Assembly (NCBI GenBank): GCA_012744475.1 | Contig: JAAYBV010000029.1 | Location: forward strand, 1-64,000 | DNA: 64,000 bases | Origin: Phycisphaerae bacterium | GTDB lineage: Bacteria > Planctomycetota > Phycisphaerae > Sedimentisphaerales > Anaerobacaceae | Reading direction: 5' to 3' | Part shown: positions 35,801 through 43,075 of the stretch, piece by piece | Position numbering within the stretch: position 1 is the first letter of the stretch | Layout: each line of letters opens with the position of its first letter | Position numbers and translations under genes: made by a program | Notes under the pieces: model-generated | Told to the model about the DNA's origin: nothing | Databases searched by the model: none | The model's input: the letters and a program-made list of their open reading frames with translations, nothing else

Positions 35801-36272
35801 CGAGATCATGTACCATCCGCCCGAGACCGGAAGTCCCGACGATCCCAACCTCGAATACATCGAGCTGGTCAACATCGATGCCGAGTCAATCGACCTGAAT
35901 CTCGTCAGGTTCACCGATGGTGTGGATTTCACCTTCGGCTCGGTTGTGCTGGCACCGGGCGACCGCGTGCTGGTGGTCAAGGATATCGACGCCTTCGAAA
36001 CGCGATACGGTCCAGGCCTGCCTATTGCAGGTGAGTACACCGGCAGCCTCAACAACGCCGGCGAGACCGTCGAGCTTCGGGACGCCGCTGGACAGATCAT
36101 CCAAAGCTTTGCCTTCGAGGATGACTGGTACGGCGCAACCGACGGCAACGGCTTCTCACTGACGGTGGCGGACCTCGCCAACACCGATCCTCAAGCCTGG
36201 GGCGACAAGGCGACATGGCGCCCCAGCGCTGCGGTGGGCGGCTCACCCGGCTACGACGATGCCGGCATCTGA
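32889..36272 (+). CDS. Secreted CotH-kinase / lamin-tail-domain protein
   Basis: A 1127-residue exported protein: signal peptide (1-27), a lamin-tail-like domain (about 37-180; INEILASN, DWIELYNPTNVS), a chitobiase-like beta unit (about 185-280; GATIYYTTDGTDP), a CotH protein-kinase-like domain (about 310-690, including GKSSEGFPKQQYHFE and HMGPVWDYNLSLGNAD), a jelly-roll (about 760-910; YDDGFVAYLNGTEIA) and a C-terminal lamin-tail domain. CotH kinases phosphorylate secreted spore-coat protein in Bacillus; planctomycete members are of unknown role. ATG has GGAGAGGA upstream. The same jelly-roll recurs in the two CotH proteins at the right end. Confidence 0.85.
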   Translation: MDIARPKVWLALLFAVLGMWVATTDAQSGRPGAETRIVINEILASNRSTNRDPQRQYDDWIELYNPTNVSADVAGMYLTDDSSTPTKWQFPTGSPSTTIAPHGYLLIWADGDTASTGLHASFRLEAAGEEVVLVASDGTTVIDSLPFDQQRADVSYGRYPDGGPDLRFMAVPTPGAANVLVYEGIAETPQFSRRGCLFGEPLTVALTTDTPGATIYYTTDGTDPFSVPRQRPGGSVYTGPIQVSRTMTIRAIAWLPGWRQSDVSSERFSFIGVSLRDFRSPLPLMVVDTMGKAVSGTQTSVYAYVIDADERGTAAVTGQTDFAGRAGLNVRGKSSEGFPKQQYHFEVWDDDDRDRAASILGLPADADWVLQGPYSDKTLMRNVLVYRWSNEMGRYAPHTRFIELFLKTDNSELSMNDYVGVYVFMEKIKIAPDRVDIAVLDSDDNAEPEITGGYIVKKDKLDGGDVTFRTSRGQELIYDDPIGTDLTEAQRGWMRGFLNAFEATLYGGHFKDPIDGYAAFIDIGAFIDHHILVETAKNIDGFRLSTYMFKDRNGKLHMGPVWDYNLSLGNADYLNGWIPSGWYNRLLGDGEYPWWRRLFEDPQFQLQYADRWFELRRGLFATERLLGMIDDYAALLQEPQARNFARWRILGQYVWPNGFVGNTYRQEIEWMKGWLEARLAWLDGQIASEFASAPPAFNQHGGHVDSGFVLEMASSGTIYYTMDGSDPRSLNSSGAVQRTVLIPENAPKRVLVPTGPVDDAWWGGATFDDSAWTPVTGSPGGVGFERSVGYEDFISLDVGASMYGRQSSCCIRIPFNFTEKADPFDTMTLRIRYDDGFVAYLNGTEIARRNVMGTPAWNANAADQNPDLNAMDFEEIEISGFEPLLRRVGDVLAIHGMNVSSTSSDLLISVELVATTVEQSEQVSTVERYAGPITLNGSTQVKARAQVGSKWSALNEATFAVGPVAESLRISEIMYHPPETGSPDDPNLEYIELVNIDAESIDLNLVRFTDGVDFTFGSVVLAPGDRVLVVKDIDAFETRYGPGLPIAGEYTGSLNNAGETVELRDAAGQIIQSFAFEDDWYGATDGNGFSLTVADLANTDPQAWGDKATWRPSAAVGGSPGYDDAGI

Positions 36273-36402
36273 CCTTTGCTGGTGCTTTGTTCATCGCCTC
36301 TCGAGAATCGGCGAGCGGAGAACCTGAAAATGCGGTAGAATGCGCACGAGTGTCGCGTGGGCCGGCGCCGAGGGAGTACCGGGGCAGGTTGAAAGGATCT
36401 TC

Positions 36403-36870
36403 ATGTTCGAACGTTTTACGGAGCACGCCAGGGCGGTCATGCTATTGGCCAATCAGGAGGCCCAGCAGTTCGGGCACGAGTTCGTCGGGACCGAACACCT
36501 TCTCGGGGGCCTGGCCAAGGAGGTCCACGGTGTGGCTGCGGCTGTGCTCCAGCACTTCAACGTCGACCTCAAGCCCCTTCGCAAAGCGGTCGAAATACTT
36601 CTGGCAGGCCACCCCCACGTCGAGGTGACCGAGAAACTCGCCCAGACCGAGCACACCAAGAACGTCATTCGCTATGCCGTCGAAGAGGCGCGGTCCCTTC
36701 GTCATAACCACATCGGCACCGAGCACCTGCTGCTGGGCCTGATGCGTGACAGCGAAGCCACGTCCGCCCGGATCCTGGCGAACCTCGGGCTGAACCTCGA
36801 CGCCGTACGGGAAGAAGTGCGACGGCTTGCGCCCCCGAGTCACGAGGTCGCGAACTACCGGTCGGAGTAA
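36403..36870 (+). CDS. Stand-alone Clp N-domain (ClpC/ClpA N-terminal) protein
   Basis: A 155-residue protein made of the double Clp repeat that forms the N-terminal substrate/adaptor domain of ClpC/ClpA: FTEHARAVMLLANQEAQQFGHEFVGTEHLLGG and, about 75 residues later, VEEARSLRHNHIGTEHLLLGLM. No AAA+ ATPase part follows; the gene stops soon after. ATG has AAGGA upstream. It might act as an adaptor or decoy for a Clp protease encoded elsewhere. It sits between a CotH gene and a convergent GH127 gene, with no functional link seen. Confidence 0.88.
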   Translation: MFERFTEHARAVMLLANQEAQQFGHEFVGTEHLLGGLAKEVHGVAAAVLQHFNVDLKPLRKAVEILLAGHPHVEVTEKLAQTEHTKNVIRYAVEEARSLRHNHIGTEHLLLGLMRDSEATSARILANLGLNLDAVREEVRRLAPPSHEVANYRSE

Positions 36871-36907
36871 CGCACCCTGCGATCGGGTTCCTCTGGGTCG
36901 CGTAGTG

Positions 36908-39391
36908 TTATGGGATGCGCCATTCGAGGATGCCGGCGGAGAAGCCCTCGCGGAGCTGCACCTCGATGCGCAGGGCCGCCGTCGTGATCTCATCAAATGT
37001 CACGGTGTTGAAACGGTCCCTCTCCACGCCGTACGCCGCCGCGTTCGTGACCCTTCTCCACTCGTCTCCATTCTTGTACAGCAGTGTCCATGACCGGGGC
37101 ACCCGGCAGCCACCGCCGCCAGCTTCGTCGTCGAACCAGTAGACCTGGACCCGGCGAATCGCACGCGGCTCCTTGAAATCATACTGGACCCATTCGGTCG
37201 TGCCCTTGTGCGGCCACCACGTGAAGCGGGGGATGTCGTGGTCGTTGGAATGGGCCGGCAGTTCCTCGTCGCTCAGGGCCGCGACGGTGTCGCCTTCGTG
37301 GCAGTGCGAGGCCTTGGCCGGGATCTTGCCCACACCCTCAACCGAGGGCAGTTGCCAGTCGGTTGCGTTCGCGCCTGCGCCGATCCACGGGAACGCGCTG
37401 ATGCGCAGCCTCGCGCAGCCCATCGGGATCAGCGTGACCGTCTCCGTCGGTTCGTCCGACCGAACAGGGCTCTGTTGAACCTCGTCGATCAGGCCGCGAG
37501 AATCGGCCTGCCAGTTCGGGATCTTCCGAGCCCTGGCCGTCATCTCAATCGGCGCAGCGCCGGTCTCGAAAGGCTGGTCGTCGCCCGGCCAGCTTCGCTC
37601 CGTCACCTGAAACTGGGCTGCGACCGGCCTGGTCGGGTCGATGACGAGGCCATAATTCCAGGCGGTCGTCGGGAAGGCGTCGAATGCGGGCCACTTGTCT
37701 GTGCCGCCGTAGCGAGCGTACTTCTCGCCGATCTTGAGCGAGTAGGTCAGCGGGCCGCGATCGACCGAGACGCAGTCTCCATTTCGGGGCCAGTAGCGCA
37801 GGCCGATCGTCATGGGCAGCGTCAGTTCGATCTTGTCCCCTTGCTTCCAGAGGCGGTCAAGCGCGATGTACGCCTGCGGCCGGGCGTGGACCTCGGCCCG
37901 CTGGCCGTTGATCTTCACGGCCGCGTCTTTGCACCAGCCGGGGACCCGCAGATAGAGCGGGAATTGAACGGGCGTTTCGGCAGCGACGGTCAGTCGGATC
38001 GTGTCCTCGAACGGATAGCGCGTCTGGGCCTTCAGTGTCACCTCGCTGCCGTCGCCGACCTTGGCGATGACCTCCGAAGCAGCATACAACACCGCCGCCA
38101 GGCCGTTGTCGGGCGTCGCCATCCACAGGTGTTCGGCGTAGTAGGGCCAGCCGTGCGCGACGTTGTGCTGGCAGCAGCGGTAGCTGTGCGGATTGTACGA
38201 GAGCATCTCACCGCCATTCTGGATGCCGGGGGCCTTGTTCGTGTGGTCGAGCTGGCAGACGTTCGGGCTGGTCAGATAGTGCAGGCCCTTCAGGTCGGCC
38301 GTCATCGAGGGCGGGAACGTGTTGAATGCGACGTCCTCGCAACGATCCGCCCACTTCAGGTCGCCCGTGATCTTCAGCAGCATCTCGCAGGAGAGCATGA
38401 ATTCGACCGACGCGCAGGTCTCGATGCCTTGTCTGGGGCCGTGGTAGCCCTTGCGGCAGTTTTCATCGCCTCCGAACATGCCGCCCGGGACCTCGCCGTA
38501 GGTGCCCCAGACCATTTCGTAGTTCCGTTCGGCCGCCAGGAGGTGGTGGCGGTCGTGGGACTGCTGATAGAACGTGGCCGGTGCGCGGAAGCACTCGGCG
38601 ATATTGACGTTGTGCCAACTGGCGACCGTCTCATCCCAGCGCGCCATGTTGCGATGAATCTTCTCGCCCAGCTCCAGCAGAAACGCCTCGCCCGTTCGGT
38701 TGTACAGCCAGTGGACGCTGGCGAGGTTGTCGCCGGCTCGTTGCTCCTGCCAGAAGGGCGGCAGGAATTGCTCGTCCGGGACGGCCAGTTCCCACTTGAA
38801 GTACTCGCGCATCAGGTCGATGACACGGGCGTCCTGCGTGTACTCGTAGTAGCTCTGGAGGGCGTTGAGCATGACCATATTGGGCCACAGGTCGGGCATC
38901 TTGTTCTCGTCGCGGCCGCTGGCCTTGTTGGCGAGCGGTCCGAACCAGCCGTCGGGCTGCCGGCTGGCGATGGTCGCCTCGATCCAGACCCTGGCTTCGT
39001 CGATGATCCGCTGGTCGCCCAAGACGTAGCCCATGTCGCCGAAGCCCTTGAGCCAGTAGGGCAGCTCTTCCCAAGGACTGTGACCTTCACTCGTCGGCGA
39101 CAGCCAGGCGTTGCCGTCCTTGCGAAGGAACTGGCTGATTTCCCCCAGATGGCCCACGAAGCCGTTGGCCTGGAGTTCGAGCTGTGCGCGGACCCAGCCT
39201 TCCGGCTTGATCGCCCCGATCGGCAGCTTGATCAGCGGCTCCGGCGTCAAAGGTGGCCGGTTGCTGACGTAGAAGTCGTTGGTCCGCACCGTCGGCGGTG
39301 TCGAGACGACCTGCACCGTCGTCGCCCCATACAGGCTGGAGATAGGAACCAGGGTGAGGACTGCTGCGATAGCGATTCGCGACGTGTTCAT
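36908..39391 (-). CDS. Secreted GH127/GH146-type beta-L-arabinofuranosidase
   Basis: An 827-residue exported glycosidase of the DUF1680 group; characterised members remove beta-L-arabinofuranose using a zinc-bound Cys nucleophile. It has a signal peptide (1-22), an (alpha/alpha)6 barrel (about 55-480) with the ETC pair (Glu324, Cys326) and CCQHN (Cys406-Cys407) matching the Zn/nucleophile set, a beta-sandwich region, and a C-terminal discoidin-like unit (about 700-827; VQYDFKEPRAIRRVQVYWFDD). ATG at 39391 has AGGAGG five bases upstream, and a promoter fits at 39481-39508. It would suit arabinan or RG-II/extensin side chains; specificity is inferred. Confidence 0.9.
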   Translation of the reverse strand: MNTSRIAIAAVLTLVPISSLYGATTVQVVSTPPTVRTNDFYVSNRPPLTPEPLIKLPIGAIKPEGWVRAQLELQANGFVGHLGEISQFLRKDGNAWLSPTSEGHSPWEELPYWLKGFGDMGYVLGDQRIIDEARVWIEATIASRQPDGWFGPLANKASGRDENKMPDLWPNMVMLNALQSYYEYTQDARVIDLMREYFKWELAVPDEQFLPPFWQEQRAGDNLASVHWLYNRTGEAFLLELGEKIHRNMARWDETVASWHNVNIAECFRAPATFYQQSHDRHHLLAAERNYEMVWGTYGEVPGGMFGGDENCRKGYHGPRQGIETCASVEFMLSCEMLLKITGDLKWADRCEDVAFNTFPPSMTADLKGLHYLTSPNVCQLDHTNKAPGIQNGGEMLSYNPHSYRCCQHNVAHGWPYYAEHLWMATPDNGLAAVLYAASEVIAKVGDGSEVTLKAQTRYPFEDTIRLTVAAETPVQFPLYLRVPGWCKDAAVKINGQRAEVHARPQAYIALDRLWKQGDKIELTLPMTIGLRYWPRNGDCVSVDRGPLTYSLKIGEKYARYGGTDKWPAFDAFPTTAWNYGLVIDPTRPVAAQFQVTERSWPGDDQPFETGAAPIEMTARARKIPNWQADSRGLIDEVQQSPVRSDEPTETVTLIPMGCARLRISAFPWIGAGANATDWQLPSVEGVGKIPAKASHCHEGDTVAALSDEELPAHSNDHDIPRFTWWPHKGTTEWVQYDFKEPRAIRRVQVYWFDDEAGGGGCRVPRSWTLLYKNGDEWRRVTNAAAYGVERDRFNTVTFDEITTAALRIEVQLREGFSAGILEWRIP

Positions 39392-39480
39392 TGAGGCCTC
39401 CTGTGTCAATGATCCGTAGGGCACGCTGGGCGCGACCAAGCTGGAAAGCGGCCCAAGCCTGCCTTTTCTTACACCGCCGG

Positions 39481-39508
39481 AGCATACCAGATTCCCCGCT
39501 CGACACAA
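39481..39508 (-). promoter_or_regulatory. Candidate promoter for the GH127-type gene
   Basis: Minus strand: TTGTGT (39503-39508), 16-base spacer, TATGCT (39481-39486), 90 bases upstream of the ATG. Confidence 0.4.
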
Positions 39509-39564
39509 CCGCCCCTGCATGGTGAAAGAACGGAAAAAATCCGAGAAAGAAATGCCAAAAAAGG

Positions 39565-39595
39565 TTGACAAATACATGATAGTCGTAAATATATT
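39565..39595 (+). promoter_or_regulatory. Candidate promoter for the DUF2975-like/HTH operon
   Basis: A consensus TTGACA (39565-39570) is followed by an AT-rich tract with TAAATA and TATATT (39590-39595); the spacing is 15 or 19 rather than 17, so the -10 assignment is uncertain. The tract is far more AT-rich than its surroundings and may also carry the operator for the HTH protein. Confidence 0.45.
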
Positions 39596-39652
39596 ATTGC
39601 TTAGGATTGTATGGAGTCACACTTCTGGCATATCGTTTTGGGAGAGTCGATC

Positions 39653-40165
39653 ATGAAAACCAGCTTCATTGCCGAGAATCGAGGATTTCTGAGGCTTTGT
39701 GCGGGTGCGGCGCGTTTCTATGGCCTGCTGCTGTTGTTTGTGGCGGGGATGGCGGCGGTTGGCCTGGCCGTCGGCGGTGGATCGGGGATTGGTGTGCCGG
39801 CCGCGGCGAGAGCGTCGTTTTGGTTCACGGGCCTGTCGCAGCTATTGACGCTCATCCTGGGTGGTTTGCTGGCGTTGGCCTTAGCCGAGTTCATTCGGTA
39901 CTTGATGGAAGGCGAAGGTGAGCCAAAGTGGATTCTCAGACACGCAGACAAAGTCCTCTTCGTCTACGCGGTTCTCATCGTTATCGTGTCTGTCTCTCTG
40001 GCGGGAAGGTCCATGCCGGGCGGGTGGCGGAGTGATTTCTCCCATCTCATCCCGCTGGTGTTTGCGGTGATCGACACGGTGGGACAGCCTCTGATCCTTG
40101 TCGGCATCGGCATTGCATTGCGGAAGATTCTGCCGATCATCCAGGAATCCAAGACGCTCGTATAG
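39653..40165 (+). CDS. DUF2975-like membrane protein
   Basis: A 170-residue membrane protein with four predicted helices (about 22-42, 60-85, 103-120, 135-160). The arrangement and the following HTH gene match the DUF2975 + YozG-type pair found in many bacteria, in which the membrane protein and the small Cro-like regulator are encoded together. ATG at 39653 with GGGAGAG upstream is chosen over an in-frame ATG 14 codons earlier. Function of the pair is not established. Confidence 0.72.
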   Translation: MKTSFIAENRGFLRLCAGAARFYGLLLLFVAGMAAVGLAVGGGSGIGVPAAARASFWFTGLSQLLTLILGGLLALALAEFIRYLMEGEGEPKWILRHADKVLFVYAVLIVIVSVSLAGRSMPGGWRSDFSHLIPLVFAVIDTVGQPLILVGIGIALRKILPIIQESKTLV

Positions 40166-40175
40166 GGACGCTCTT

Positions 40176-40406
40176 ATGATTCGCATCAAACTGGGCCATC
40201 TGCTGCTCGACCGTGACATGAAGCTCAAGGATTTGGCCGAGCGGACGGGGCTGGCCGTGAACAACCTGAGCATCCTCAAGACGAACAAGGCCAAAGCGAT
40301 CCGCTTCTCCACGCTCGAATTGCTCTGCCGGGAACTCCAATGCACGCCCGGCGAGTTGATCGAGTTCGTCCCCGGCCCCGATCCCGATCCCGACCCTGAC
40401 ACGTAA
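40176..40406 (+). CDS. Cro/C1-type HTH regulator (YozG-like)
   Basis: A 76-residue helix-turn-helix protein: LLLDRDMKLKDLAERTGL, then NNLSILKTNKAKAIRFSTLELLC as recognition helix region, ending in a PDPDPDPDT tail. It begins 10 bases after the membrane gene and so is probably co-transcribed with it. The short HTH plus LCRELQCTPGELIEF end is typical of the YozG/HTH_26 group. Likely represses its own operon or transmits a signal from the membrane partner (inference). Confidence 0.88.
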   Translation: MIRIKLGHLLLDRDMKLKDLAERTGLAVNNLSILKTNKAKAIRFSTLELLCRELQCTPGELIEFVPGPDPDPDPDT

Positions 40407-40440
40407 GATCCGCATGGGCTTGTTCGTAGTGACGCTGTGA

Positions 40441-40671
40441 GGTGTTCGCTGCATCACTCTGACTTGCGACCTGCTTGGACTCATCGCAGCCCTGTTCTGG
40501 CTGATCCAACTGATCGATCTGTTCATCCGTGATCTGCGCGATTTCGAGAGTCACACGCACAAGCTGACTTGGTTCCTGGTCCTGGTATCCGGCTCCGTCG
40601 TCGGTGCCGTCTGGTACTACTTCTGGACACGTCGCATCATCGCCGCCAAGGCGGAGAGAACAAAATCGTGA
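40441..40671 (+). CDS. Small two-helix membrane protein with unresolved start (PLDc_N-like)
   Basis: The open frame encodes about 70 residues with two hydrophobic helices (LLGLIAALFWLIQLIDLFI and LTWFLVLVSGSVVGAVWYY) and a basic tail, resembling the phospholipase-D N-terminal (PLDc_N) micropeptides. There is no ATG, GTG or TTG start in frame; the only in-frame ATG (40414) is separated by a TGA at 40438-40440. Either a non-standard start (for example ATC at 40453 after GAGGTG) is used, or the gene is broken. It follows the HTH gene on the same strand. Confidence 0.4.
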   Translation, partial: GVRCITLTCDLLGLIAALFWLIQLIDLFIRDLRDFESHTHKLTWFLVLVSGSVVGAVWYYFWTRRIIAAKAERTKS

Positions 40672-40733
40672 ACCACACGGTCAGTGTTCACGCTCCGTGG
40701 ACTGCCAACCCGGCCCTTGTGACCGAAGGCGGG

Positions 40734-41636
40734 CTATGCATGCGCCAGGGCGGCGGCGCCGAGGACGGCGGCAACTCCGCCTGCGACGGAGCGGATGGTG
40801 GGGTGTTCCTTGTCCAGGAGCATGGTGAAGGGGATCACGACGAGCGGCGTGGTGGCTACGATGGACAGGACGATGCCGGTGGGGGCGACCGCGAGGGCCC
40901 ACTGGTAGCAGGCAACGCCGATGGCCGGGCCGCACAGGGCGTTAGCGATGACCCAGGGCCAGGCGCGCCGCCAGCGGTGTTCCACGACAAGAGTCTCCTC
41001 TGTCACAGCCGGGGGCTTGCGGCAGTGGTTGACCAGCAGAACGATGGCCGTCAGAAGCAGACCGCCCAGAATTCGCTGGTAGGCCGCCGTGCCACCGTCG
41101 ACTTGCTGGCCTGCGTTTCGGGCGAGATCGAAGCCCTTTCGCGTGAGGACTGCGCCGCCGCCCTGTCCGAGGGCCGCGACGACACCGAGCGCGATCCCGA
41201 TGTACCACGTGCGGGCGGGAACCGGCATCCGCCTGTCGGGCGCCAAAGCCGCGAACACGCCGACCAGGATCACGGAACTCCAGAGAATCTGCGGACTGCT
41301 GAGCCGCGTGCCCAGCCAGAGCCATTCCATGACGGCTCCGATCGGAGCGGCCAGGCACAGGCACAGGAGCACCGCCAGTCTTGGCCCAATGCGGTAGTAG
41401 GCCCCGTAGAGGGCCAGATCACCCACGCCGAACCCGATCACCCCGCTGGCGAACAGCCACGGCAGACCGGCGCCGTCCAGGCCGCCGCCAAAGGTGTGGG
41501 CCCACAGGGCCAGACACACCGTGGCTAACATCAGCCGGCTCAGGTTGGCCGTACCGGCGCCGAGCAGGCGGGTGGTGCGCCCTGCGCTGACGGCGGACAT
41601 GGCGAACAGAATGGATGTGACGATGGCCTGGATCAT
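40734..41636 (-). CDS. EamA-type DMT-family transporter
   Basis: A 300-residue integral membrane protein with ten hydrophobic segments in two halves (repeat of five), consistent with a drug/metabolite transporter of the EamA type. Both halves show the small-residue-rich helices of the family (for example ALYGAYYRIGPRLAVLL and ACYQWALAVAPTGIVLSIVATTPLVVIP). It starts 3 bases after the NUDIX stop, so the two are co-transcribed. Substrate is unknown. Confidence 0.88.
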   Translation of the reverse strand: MIQAIVTSILFAMSAVSAGRTTRLLGAGTANLSRLMLATVCLALWAHTFGGGLDGAGLPWLFASGVIGFGVGDLALYGAYYRIGPRLAVLLCLCLAAPIGAVMEWLWLGTRLSSPQILWSSVILVGVFAALAPDRRMPVPARTWYIGIALGVVAALGQGGGAVLTRKGFDLARNAGQQVDGGTAAYQRILGGLLLTAIVLLVNHCRKPPAVTEETLVVEHRWRRAWPWVIANALCGPAIGVACYQWALAVAPTGIVLSIVATTPLVVIPFTMLLDKEHPTIRSVAGGVAAVLGAAALAHA

Positions 41637-41639
41637 CCG

Positions 41640-42260
41640 TCAGTCGAAATCGGTGGGCAGGGAGGGATCGCGCAGGTGGTCGAACATGCGGGCGATCTGG
41701 AAGGGCAGGGTGCGGCTGATTGAGAGGGCCGGGATGGCGTCCTCGGCGAAGAATCCGACGCCCGTCGTTTCGTGGCTTTCCGTGGCCTGGCCTCCCGTGA
41801 TCTCGCAGAGGAAGAACAGCTTGTAGATATGGAACGGGATGGGGGGCAGATGCGGATGCTTGCTGCGGTCGTAGACCGCCGCCAGCTTGTGGACCCGGGC
41901 CTCGAAGCCCGACTCCTCGAATATCTCGCGGACGACCGCCTCCGACGGGCTCTGGCAGGGGTCGGCCCACCCGCCGGGAAGCGTCCAGCCGCCGTCGAGC
42001 GCCTCGCGGACCAGCAGAATCTTCCCATCGCGAAAAGCGGCGCCGCGCACGTCCACCTTGGGCGTCGCATAGCCTTCTTCCCGTGAGAGCAGATCGATGA
42101 CGCTTTCTTTGTCGAGGTCGAACCCGTCGGCCATCATTTCGGCCGCGATCTCCCGGAGTTGCTCGTACCGTTCGATGTCGTACGGATTGTCGGAGAAGGT
42201 CAGGCCGTTCTGCGCCAGCGCGGCCACTTGCTTCGCCCATTTCAGCCAGTTTGGTTCCAT
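41640..42260 (-). CDS. NUDIX hydrolase
   Basis: A 206-residue NUDIX hydrolase. Residues 1-65 (WLKWAKQ, FSDNPYDIERYEQL) are the N-terminal extension seen in YjhB-like ADP-ribose/ADP-glucose pyrophosphatases. The Nudix box is complete in GGWADPCQSPSEAVVREIFEESGF. The chosen ATG has GAAG nine bases upstream; an ATG two codons earlier is possible. It precedes the EamA transporter gene. Likely hydrolyses nucleoside diphosphate sugars. Confidence 0.88.
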   Translation of the reverse strand: MEPNWLKWAKQVAALAQNGLTFSDNPYDIERYEQLREIAAEMMADGFDLDKESVIDLLSREEGYATPKVDVRGAAFRDGKILLVREALDGGWTLPGGWADPCQSPSEAVVREIFEESGFEARVHKLAAVYDRSKHPHLPPIPFHIYKLFFLCEITGGQATESHETTGVGFFAEDAIPALSISRTLPFQIARMFDHLRDPSLPTDFD

Positions 42261-42466
42261 GTGCATGAGCTTCGCATGAAGAGGGCCGAATGTAAAGACA
42301 GCTTCGTGGCGGGCACGGCGGATTCGATACCTCCGGATGGGTGTGAACCTTGCTGCAAGCCTGGCCGTATATACCTTCCGAGGGGCCGGTGGTGTTGTTG
42401 TATTTGCGTACCGCGGTCTGAGGTGGCTCATTCGCCAATACACGCGTCCATTACAGGGGGTGCGAG

Positions 42467-42727
42467 ATGAGCGCGCATGCAGGGAAATCACTGACGGCCG
42501 AGCAGATCCGCACGCTTCTGGACCAGTTGGAACGGGCTGCCACGCGGGAGGCCTGTTGGTCGTGCCAATGCCTCCAAGGGTTCATCACGGAACTCGAGTC
42601 GGATGCGGCGGCGGATGCCAGGGGACTGCTGGAGGCATACGAAGTCCGACCTGAACGGCGGCACGGCAGCCTGGGCTGTCGGCCTTGCCCTCCGGCAGAC
42701 CTGTTTGCCCTGACCCTGAGGGTGTAG
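42467..42727 (+). CDS. Small Cys-rich protein, 86 aa
   Basis: The protein has ACWSCQCLQGF in the middle (C-x2-C-x-C) and a second cluster near the end (LGCRPCPP), separated by a short helix. The spacing suggests binding of a metal or Fe-S cluster. ATG has AGGGGG upstream. I do not recognise a characterised family. It is divergent from the NUDIX/EamA pair. Confidence 0.65.
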   Translation: MSAHAGKSLTAEQIRTLLDQLERAATREACWSCQCLQGFITELESDAAADARGLLEAYEVRPERRHGSLGCRPCPPADLFALTLRV

Positions 42728-43075
42728 CAAAGCCGGCTGGTGACCGGTGGCGTCATCCGCCTCGGCTTGCCGCTGCCACTTGGTCCCGTCGTCCTGACGC
42801 GGCCGGATACCTCTCCTGAGCCAGTTTGGCTCCAGGCTCATTGACTTGGCCGTCATTTCACGCGATTCGATCGATTTCTGCCTCTTCCATGCTCGTTACC
42901 GCCTCGCGGCGTGTGCGTTCTCGGCAGAGCTTGTTTTTTTTGCAGATATTTTTGCATACGGGCAAGAATCCTGATACACTACTGGGCTTACCTCATGGGG
43001 GTGGCTCCGCCTCGGTCGTGAGTCGGGGGCAAGTAGCGGAGTTCAGGCAGGTTATGTATCTGAGGATTGCGGTGT
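42728..43075. other. Intergenic region upstream of typA
   Basis: 348 bases. No gene is seen. It holds the typA promoter at 42952-42980 and a T-rich patch (about 42932-42952) just upstream of it. Confidence 0.45.
42952..42980 (+). promoter_or_regulatory. Promoter for typA
   Basis: TTGCAT (42952-42957), 17-base spacer, TACACT (42975-42980), giving a leader of about 90 bases before the TypA start. Confidence 0.5.

Noticed and set aside
42488-42856. Minus-strand frame of 122 aa opposite the small Cys-rich gene
   Set aside because: The plus-strand frame has a good ribosome site and paired Cys motifs; the minus frame has neither.
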